From assembly GCA_900128395.1 (NCBI GenBank), contig LT649558.1, positions 2,083 to 20,416 of the forward strand: DNA of 18,334 nt, written 5' to 3'. The notes beneath the pieces are model-generated. The model searched no databases, had not been told where the DNA came from, and saw nothing but the letters and a program-made list of their open reading frames with translations. This document shows, piece after piece, positions 9,901 through 16,800 of the stretch (the first letter of the stretch is position 1; each line of letters begins with the position of its first letter). The stretch comes from Stramenopiles sp. TOSAG23-2 (taxonomy: Eukaryota; Sar). The position numbers and the translations under genes are program-made.

Positions 9901-10787
9901 AAGTTCAAAAGCGAGCAAATGATACAGTTGAAATGTTAAAATTACAAGTAAAAACAGCTTTGCAAAAAAAGAAAAATAATGCAAGTCAAGCGTTAAATAG
10001 TGATAGGAATGGTAACACGAACGGCTTCACGCAAAATAATATTAGTTATGATAATAATAACAATAGAAATACATTATTAGCAAGCAGTAGCTTCATGGCA
10101 GATGATCGCAATAATATGATGAGAAATTCACAATCAATTATATCATATTTAAGTAGCAGCATGGAAGCGAATTTAGATTTACAACAAGCAAAAGTATACG
10201 ATCGCAATAATATGATGAGAAATTCACAATCAATTATATCATATTTAAGTAGCAGCATGGAAGCGAATTTAGATTTACAACAAGCAAAAGTATACATACG
10301 TAAACTAGAGGATGATGTTAAAGAAATGAAAGTCCAATATCGTCATGATTTGCAACAACAAGCAAGTGAAATTAATGACTTGTTACAAATTGTTGAACAA
10401 TTACAACGATCAAAGCAATCAGCATCTAGAAGTGCAGTTTCAATAAAAGCATATGCAATGTTACAAAAAAGAAATGAAGAATTGGAAAGTCGTTTAGATC
10501 GTAAATCAGAAGAAATGTCCATTTTAAAAGTTGAATTGCAAAAAATTAAATTTGCAAAAGATGCATATGAAAAGCGTTTAAATACAGCATTAGGGCAATT
10601 ATCTGAGTTAAGTACAATGGTTGAACAATCCGCTAAGCCAACAGAAGTTTTGCATGATAATTTAAGAGAAATGGTTGATCGTATCAGGTTATTGGAAGTG
10701 GAAAAGAAATTTATGTTGAGTAGGATGCAAGAGCAAGCATTGGTAATACATCGTTTGACTGCTGCAGAGGAAGAGGAGAAGAGTTGA
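6838..10787 (+). CDS. Giant coiled-coil protein, frame broken by a 92-bp duplication
   Basis: Read literally, the frame from 6838 stops at 8764-8766 and a second frame continues to the TGA at 10785-10787. Removing one 92-bp repeat copy gives a single frame of about 1285 residues (1253 if the in-frame 96-bp repeat is also collapsed), which is the most likely true product. The first 140 residues are disordered and Asn/Asp/Ser-rich, with an acidic DSDEEEEEND patch. From about residue 150 nearly everything is heptad-type coiled coil rich in Lys, Glu, Gln and Leu, broken by an Asn/Thr-rich gap encoded near 9640-9780 and another near 9990-10100. The final 150 residues (KAYAMLQKRNEELESRLDRK onward) are the most regular coil. 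No motor, kinase or other enzymatic motif is present. Such rods are typical of centrosomal, basal-body, Golgi-tether or cytoskeletal scaffolds; which one cannot be decided from sequence. Confidence 0.83.
8669..8855. repeat. Tandem duplication 6, period 92 bp, frame-breaking
   Basis: Copies start at 8669 and 8761 and are identical through 8763 and 8855. The unit encodes LTELSLSVHDHQNQLKLAQS and flanking residues. Its length is 2 mod 3, so the second copy puts a stop at 8764-8766. The unit contains no AGGT, so a canonical GT-AG intron could not remove exactly one copy. Collapse to one copy restores a continuous coiled coil. Confidence 0.97.
10104..10295. repeat. Tandem duplication 7, period 96 bp, in-frame
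   Basis: Copies 10104-10199 and 10200-10295 are identical and duplicate 32 residues (DRNNMMRNSQSIISYLSSSM and the following EANLDLQQAKVY) without changing the frame. The second copy continues into IRKLEDDVKEM. It adds about four and a half heptads if real. Confidence 0.97.
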
Positions 10788-10942
10788 GTTTGTTAACACT
10801 TCGTAATTTTAATAGATTGAGAGAGTTTACACAAAATCAGATTGGTAATACATCGTTTGACTGCTGCAGAGGAAGAGGAGAAGAGTTGAGTTTGTTAACA
10901 CTTCGTAATTTTAATAGATTGAGAGAGTTTACACAAAATCAG
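10739..10942. repeat. Tandem duplication 8, period 102 bp, covering the coiled-coil stop codon
   Basis: Copies 10739-10840 and 10841-10942 are identical. The TGA at 10785-10787 lies in copy 1, so the protein end is unaffected and copy 2 is 3' untranslated. A short frame starting at 10784 is only a by-product of this duplication. Confidence 0.97.
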
Positions 10943-11058
10943 CTTTTTATAAAAACTCTTTTATAAAAAATACGAAAATATAAAAATAAAATACACGACA
11001 CAACATATTTTAAAATTATTTTTTTGACCTTGTTTTTGCTAAAATCATAAATTTTAAT
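10943..11058. other. Convergent 3' spacer
   Basis: Sequence after the coiled-coil gene. A 12-base element, CTTTTATAAAAA, occurs as two near-adjacent partial copies (about 10943-10970) that are each nearly self-complementary. The rest is AT-rich with no frame of interest. It probably holds the 3' ends of the coiled-coil gene and of the minus-strand exon set that begins at 11059. Confidence 0.4.
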
Positions 11059-11178
11059 TTAACTCTTTCGTACGTCATTAATGCAAAGATTTTTATCTTT
11101 TCCTCCAAACATCTCTGCTAAAAGTTTTTGATATCCTAATTCACAATATACACGATTGATAATTAGATGCAGGGCTAA
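11059..11178 (-). CDS. Likely C-terminal exon of an unresolved minus-strand gene
   Basis: A 39-codon open frame ends in TAA at 11061-11059 and reads LALHLIINRVYCELGYQKLL, then AEMFGGKDKNLCINDVRKS. Its varied, balanced composition is unlike the Lys/Asn/Phe noise of nearby non-coding frames, so I believe it is coding. An in-frame TAA lies just upstream, so it must be entered by splicing; the AG at 11176-11175 (AATTAG) is the natural acceptor. Joining it in phase to the next exon would need an intron of only 30 nt (11204-11175, GTAATC...AATTAG), so it may instead belong to a separate transcript. Product unknown. Confidence 0.5.
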   Translation of the reverse strand, partial: LALHLIINRVYCELGYQKLLAEMFGGKDKNLCINDVRKS

Positions 11179-11184
11179 TTATAC

Positions 11185-11388
11185 CTAAACCAAATATTGA
11201 TTACTTGGAACTTGTATTTGCATTGTTTGACCAGGTTGCATACCAGATGGTACTATGACCTGTATTGATCTTCCATCTGGAGCTTGCACTTGTAATGTTG
11301 TGCCTGCAATTGCGCCAACTGGGATACGGATATTCATCATCACTTCTTGCTGTGTTTGCGGTTGTGGCGTTACCTGTTTTACTTGTTG
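11185..11388 (-). CDS. Exon of an intron-containing gene: repeated Val/Pro/Gly beta-type motif
   Basis: Sixty-seven codons run from 11388 to a TAG at 11187-11185. It reads QQVKQVTPQPQTQQ, then IRIPVGAIAGTTLQVQAPDG, then RSIQVIVPSGMQPGQTMQIQ and VPSNQYLV. Two successive units follow a V-P-x-G-x-x-x-G-x-x-x-x-V-x-x-P pattern, which I associate with short repeats in protist (including stramenopile) proteins. It has no ATG at its start, but a clean acceptor (TTTTTCCATAG) lies immediately upstream at 11390-11389. It is therefore the last or next-to-last exon of a minus-strand gene. Confidence 0.6.
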   Translation of the reverse strand, partial: QQVKQVTPQPQTQQEVMMNIRIPVGAIAGTTLQVQAPDGRSIQVIVPSGMQPGQTMQIQVPSNQYLV

Positions 11389-11543
11389 CTATGGAAAAAC
11401 ACGATCTTTCTCATGTTACCTTTAATGCTGTGTCATGTATTTAAAAATGTGTTCATAATCACGATCCAAAAAAAATAGGATCGATGGAAAATAAAACGGC
11501 ACAGAATGGAAAAATATTCAAATTTTCTGTAACTAGATCTTAC

Positions 11544-11660
11544 ATCTAAGCCATCGTAGAACCATTCAATGTTAATTTACATGGGAATATCATTAAGCGT
11601 TTTCATCAATACCTCCATGAGTTTTCCATATTTAGGAGCAAAATACCTTAAAACACACAA
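11544..11660 (-). pseudogene. Possible upstream exon(s), same frame broken by a stop
   Basis: Reading down from about 11649, one frame gives RYFAPKYGKLMEVLMKTLND, IPM, a TAA at 11579-11577, then INIEWFYDGLD, directly followed by a consensus donor GTAAGA at 11543-11538. Splicing from there to the acceptor before 11388 removes 155 nt and enters the next exon in phase (GLD-QQVKQ). The donor, acceptor and phase agree, but the internal TAA means one of four things: a pseudogene, a base error, a gene ending at 11577, or coincidence. No convincing start codon was found. Confidence 0.35.
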
Positions 11661-11891
11661 AAGATTAGAAGATTTCTCTCTGCTTTCTTTTTGATTTTTT
11701 CTACCCGAGTTGCCCGACTAGATTTTTTCTTATTCTGCGATTTGCATTTTTGGTGTTGATGAAGTTTTTTATTTCGCTACAAATTCCTCCTCCAATGCTA
11801 TCTACCTACTATGGCCTCAATAAATTTTCAAAAATCGATAAGAATAACTGTAATTCAGTAACAGGTGCACAACACTATATAAATCATCACA
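11661..11891. other. Unresolved stretch upstream of the exon pieces
   Basis: A minus-strand frame here reads QNKKKSSRATRVEKIKKKAE, which looks coding-like but has no start and no clear donor. A plus-strand frame of 67 codons (11750-11953) runs into the next repeat and is low-complexity at its end. I do not call a gene on either strand. The 5' part of the minus-strand gene and the promoter of the gene at 12140 should lie in or near this interval. Confidence 0.3.
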
Positions 11892-12097
11892 AACAACAAA
11901 ACATAGAATCTATATTTTACACACTACAACAATACAACACAAACACCAAATAGTTTTATGGATAGAAAACAAAGATAGATACAATAATACCAACAACAAA
12001 ACATAGAATCTATATTTTACACACTACAACAATACAACACAAACACCAAATAGTTTTATGGATAGAAAACAAAGATAGATACAATAATACCAACAAC
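11892..12097. repeat. Tandem duplication 9, period 100 bp, in the leader of the second coiled-coil gene
   Basis: Copies start at 11892 and 11992 and are identical through 11997 and 12097. The unit is Ala/Cys-base rich (CAACA-type) 5' untranslated sequence with no ATG-started frame of interest, so the duplication only lengthens the leader or promoter. Confidence 0.97.
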
Positions 12098-12139
12098 TAT
12101 ATAACAATCTTTAATAGTTCAACAAAAGAAAACACCAAC

Positions 12140-13500
12140 ATGTCTTCACCAAGAACCAGAGATCCAAGATTAGTCGCCGTTGTTAATGATAGATATGTTA
12201 GTTCACCAACTAATGCAGTTGAAAATGGTGATGAGACGAAAAATAATAATGAATATAACGTAGAAACGAAAAATAATGATTCTGCAACGTGGATGCCAAC
12301 TACACGATTCAATGCAAAAAATCAACCGCCAGCATCACCAACATTGCCAGAGCCAATGGCAAGATTATCACCAACAGGAACAGGTATTTCAGTTCGTAAA
12401 TTACCAGCACCATCATTCACAGCGTTAAGGAAAGCTTGTCAATTTTATGAAGTGAAATGTTCTGGTAAATACTCTGCGAAAACAGCAGCAGCAAGATATT
12501 TATTTCAATTATCACGCGAAGTGCAAGATCAAATTGTTGCTTTGGAAAAGAGCGATGCAGCTAAAATGAGACGCATTGGATTTCTTGAAAATTTAGTCAA
12601 AGAATGGGAGGATGTTTTTGGTTCACCATCTGATGAGGAATTGAAAGCGTTTCGTAAAAATGGTGTTAATAGTTCATTAGTTTCACCACAAAATTTAGCA
12701 AATTTAATAAAAGCGCAACAACGACGTATTGATGAATTAGAAGGAATGGTAGAAAATGCAAAAATACGCCAAAAACAAGATTTAGAGAGATTTGAAATTA
12801 GTGTCAATGATCATTATACCATTTCTCGACAACAATATATGCTCGAAACTACTAGGATTAAGAAAAAATATTCTGAAGAAGCTGCTGAATTAAGAGCTAT
12901 ATTGAATAAAGAGATTAGTGAAGCGAAAAAAGAACGCAAAGCTATGAGGGATAATTTACAAAGTGAAAAGGAAAAACAAATTGCTGATGCAGTTGCTGAT
13001 ATCGATCGTCGCGTTGAAGAAGCAACTAGACGCGGTGTAGAGCAAGCAAAGGAAGACAAAGATTTAGGCCTTGAAGAAATTCATAAAATAAGGAATGATT
13101 TACAATTGGAACGTATTCGTATGTCATCAGAAATCAAACGAAAGGAAAGATTAGTAGAAGAAGCATTACAACGTTTAACGAGACAACATGAAGTGGAAAT
13201 TTCAAGAATCAAAACGGCACATACTGCTATGTTAAATAAAGCAATTGAAAGAGGTCAAACAAAAGAAAAGTCTACAATAACAAAAGCACAAAATTTACGA
13301 TTAGAAAATGATTGGTTAAGACGACGAGTTAGTGAATTACAAGAAATTGTAGAAAGTTTGAAAGAGGTCAAACAAAAGAAAAGTCTACAATAACAAAAGC
13401 ACAAAATTTACGATTAGAAAATGATTGGTTAAGACGACGAGTTAGTGAATTACAAGAAATTGTAGAAAGTTTACAAATTGCTATGATGGCTGATCAGTAA
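12140..13500 (+). CDS. Coiled-coil protein with conserved-looking N-terminal helical domain, frame broken near its 3' end
   Basis: As written, the frame from ATG 12140 stops at 13391-13393 after a nonsense tail (KEVKQKKSLQ). Removing one copy of the 113-bp repeat restores a 415-residue protein ending VESLQIAMMADQ with TAA at 13498-13500. Residues 1-85 are disordered (MSSPRTRDPRL, Asn/Thr/Pro-rich). Residues 88-165 form a compact helical segment (KLPAPSFTALRKACQFYEVK, then YSAKTAAARYLFQLS) that I do not recognise, and residues 185-410 are a continuous charged coiled coil ending in a leucine-rich stretch (LRLENDWLRRRVSELQEIVE). No membrane segment or enzymatic motif is visible. It is probably a cytoskeletal or centriolar scaffold; family unknown. 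Its 3' end converges on the giant IQ protein. Confidence 0.8.
13245..13472. repeat. Tandem duplication 10, period 113 bp, frame-breaking
   Basis: Copies start at 13245 and 13358 and are identical through 13359 and 13472. The length is 2 mod 3, which shifts the frame and creates the stop at 13391-13393. The unit contains GAGAGGTCAAAC near its start, so a GT-AG intron of exactly 113 nt (GT of copy 1 to AG of copy 2) would restore the protein. The donor (GTCAAA) is weak and no pyrimidine tract precedes the acceptor. Confidence 0.97.
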
Positions 13501-13642
13501 AATTAATATATTTTTATATAATATTTTAAATATGATATTTTTAAATAAAGGTTATAAAATGGAGAGAGAAGAGAAAAAAGATAGAGCATTTTTTTAAATT
13601 TATTCTACGAGTAGTAAAATCATAAATTACGATTCCAAAAGA
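13501..13642. other. 3' region of the second coiled-coil gene
   Basis: AT-rich sequence after the TAA at 13498-13500, with an AATAAA-like element near 13541-13550 (TTAAATAAAGG) that could serve as a polyadenylation signal for the plus-strand gene. Nothing else is seen. Confidence 0.45.
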
Positions 13643-13855
13643 CATTTTACAAGAGGTACGTATTATTTTTTTTTAACACAAAAGTACACGCACACGATGT
13701 GTTTGGTATTATTCTACGCGTACCTGTAAACGCTCTCCCCCCCCCCCCCCATTTTACAAGAGGTACGTATTATTTTTTTTTAACACAAAAGTACACGCAC
13801 ACGATGTGTTTGGTATTATTCTACGCGTACCTGTAAACGCTCTCACCCCCCCCCC
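13643..13855. repeat. Tandem duplication 11, period 107 bp, with poly-C ends
   Basis: Copies start at 13643 and 13750 and match for 95 bases, each ending in CGCTCTC followed by a C homopolymer: 14 C at 13737-13750, and A plus 10 C at 13845-13855. This is the only duplication with a visible difference between copies, and it lies in the C run where sequencing and replication both slip. It forms the 3' flank of the minus-strand giant gene. Confidence 0.95.
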
Positions 13856-13859
13856 TTTT

Positions 13860-16800
13860 TTACATCTTAAATGCATTCACAATATGTGCTTCTTTCATTG
13901 AATTGACAGCACCAAATGCTCCAGCAATATCAGCACCAAGTCCACTTTGTACGTTCATATTTCTTAAATCACTCGTATTTTTTTCTTGTTTCATTTCACC
14001 CATTTCCATTTGATGTTGTTCAGCTTCAGCCATTTCCTCTGTCAAACCTTTGGATCTCTTTTTAAACGCCTCTGCACCAAGTGATTCACTCATTAATGCT
14101 AAATCATATAAACGTTCAAAATATTTTTTCAATGTCATTGTTACTGGAAGTTGTGGTAACATTTTTCTTGCTTCAATGACTAATTGTTTTCCATCTTCGA
14201 TAACTTTTTTACCCTCGCTAATTGTATCTTCCAGTAATTGAATGTCCTCTAATATTTCTCTAGATAACCTAGCACCTTGAGTGTAATATGGCCTGACTTC
14301 ATGGTTTCCATCAGTACGATATTCAACAATTGATTGTAATTTTTCTTTTGCTATACGTATCATTTCTTCTCCATCTCTTTCAAGTATTTGTCCTTTTGCC
14401 AATCGTGCTTCTCCTTCCTCCACGTCGTCATAAACACCTATCAAACCGCGGGATAGTGCTTCAAAATACCATTTACCCAATGCCTCACAATTTTCTTGAA
14501 AACATGTTGGTACAAATGATTTATTTCCAGTTGCTCGTACTTTCCTCATAAATGCTTTTGCACGATCATACGATGCAAGTAAATCACATGAGCGCATACG
14601 TAATACAGTTGCAAATTGCGATTGTTGACTCTTCAAATCCAAACCTTCCTCCGGTCTCCAACAATTTGAAAACACACATGCATCTTTTGGATATCTAACG
14701 ATAATGCCAAGATCAGTAAAATCATTGAATCTAGATCGCCCACAAAATCCAATAATTTCAGCAAAATCTATTGATCTTGTTCTATCACCTTCTACAGGTG
14801 TAATCTTCTTACTTGGTAATTTGCCATACCATGGTGATTTTCGACCAGTGCTTGTAATAAATCGTATTCTACCAACAATATTGCCAACATTCATTTCAAC
14901 ACGCACCAGCCTTTCCTTTTCTTCACCTTCCACGTTTAACGTAAATGTTTTTTTCGTTCCATCATCTGATCCGCGTAACGGAGTTGATATAGGTTCCCCA
15001 GCTGTTTGCTGTAAATTTATAGATAAACCTGAGACCCAATCTGTTAGATAAATATCAACAGATACAGCATAACAATTTTGATTGACGTCATTAATATCGG
15101 TAAATTCTTTCCCAAGCGATATATCTTCTTCATCTAACAAACGATCTGGTATTTTAATCGCTTCAAGATCATATGTAGTTCTTCCACGACTTAAAAATTC
15201 CAAAAACAACATACGTTTCTCCAACTTAATTCGCTTGCGTATACTAGCTTCCCATCGCCTTTCAAACTTTTTAAAGGAATCAGCTTTTCTAGAATTCAGT
15301 TTCAATTTATACGTAATAAATCTATTTTTCTTTCTTGTCCATGTAGTCGTCAAGCGACGATATGGTGCCAACAATCTAGATTTCCAGGTCTGTAAATCTA
15401 ATGTAGCCCGTATTAAATTGAACCGTTCGCTTTTCTTTCGTTTTTCAATTGTATACTTTCGTTTCAACAATAGTTCAAAACTTTTGAAGCCGAACAATAA
15501 TGTCTGTAACCTACGCCTTTTCCTGCATAAACCGACAATTTCTTTATAACAAACTTCCATCTGCGTATATTCAACCCATCGAGAAAACAAAGCTCTTGGG
15601 TGTGATTGCAATAAACTGTGTGGTATGGCAAATTCTCCATCTACACAAGAACTGAAATATTGCAAAAGCTTCTTTCGCCTAGCAATTTTCAAGCCAATTC
15701 GAGGCGTTGCTAAGCGATGTCTTTGATAAACTCCATCCAACCATCGATTTAAAGTTGACCATTTTACCCGCATTGAATAATACAATGGCATACCACGATC
15801 TAAATAACGTAATCGAGAACATATACGTAACCAATTCTTTAGACGCCTTCGTTTATACAACTTCAATGAATTTTTTTGCGTAACAAAAATTCTCATTCTT
15901 CTTAAACACAATGTAGCCAATTCTTTCACATATTTCTGCTCTACTTCTTCCCACACTTTATATACAGCATTCACTAACATACCACCACGTTTCTGTCTTA
16001 ATGCTGTCATGTGTTTAATAACATCTGAACGATGTTGTTTAGTTATCGCTTCTTCTTCTTTTTTCACTTTTGCCTCTATTTCTCGTTTTATACCATAAGC
16101 CTCAGAATCTAATTCAGTTTTTATGGTATCTATAATTCTAACCTCATGGGCCCGTGTTTTCGCCGACTTGAACCGCTTTGATATTTCTTTACCATCCTCT
16201 AAAGCACGTCTACGGCGTATGATATCAGCTTCCCACTCTTCTTTTGCTTGTGCCATTCTTTCATTTCTTCGTTTTTCAGCTTGTATGAGGTTGTTGCGTC
16301 GTCTTTCTCTCTCGATCCTAACTTTTTCATCTTTTAAACGTTGTTCCTCCAATAGTTTTTGTTCCATCTCTGCTGCAATTTCAACAGCTGTTTTTGCAAT
16401 TTCATCAGGTGTTTTCCCATCTTCGACTTTTCCAGCATCTCCCACATTAACTTTTGGGGAAAGTAACGGTTCAACTTCAGACTTATTTTTATTCCATGCT
16501 TTAGGATTTTGTACGTCATCTTGTGAAAACAATGAAGGAAAATCTGCTGATCCTTTCCTTACCTTGACTATATTTTTCTTCTTCAAATGCCTATCAGCAA
16601 TAATCTTTGTTATTACTCGATGGTATTTTTTGAATACCTTGCGTAGCAATCTCTTTCTATACCATGAAACAGCATAGCGATTCTTTCTTTTATCAATTAA
16701 ATTCATTTTTAAACCAGATAAAAATTTTCTTCCTACTCTTGATACACATGCAAAATGTATGGCTCGCAAATACGCATCATTTTCAGCGTTTGCTTCAGCT

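Noticed and set aside
10784-10966. Sixty-codon plus-strand frame after the coiled-coil stop
   Set aside because: It exists only because the 102-bp unit is repeated in frame; collapse removes it.
11750-11953. Plus-strand 67-codon frame
   Set aside because: No recognisable features; it runs into repeat 9 and a CAACA-rich leader.
317-13855. Tandem repeats as target-site duplications or transposon ends
   Set aside because: Copies are directly adjacent with nothing between them, have no terminal inverted repeats, and each locus has a different sequence.
317-13855. All duplications as introns removed by splicing
   Set aside because: Exact removal of one copy by GT-AG splicing needs AGGT inside the unit in the gene's orientation; several units, including the frame-breaking one at 8669, lack it.
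317-13855. CRISPR-like or satellite array
   Set aside because: The duplicated units are unrelated to each other and each occurs only twice.
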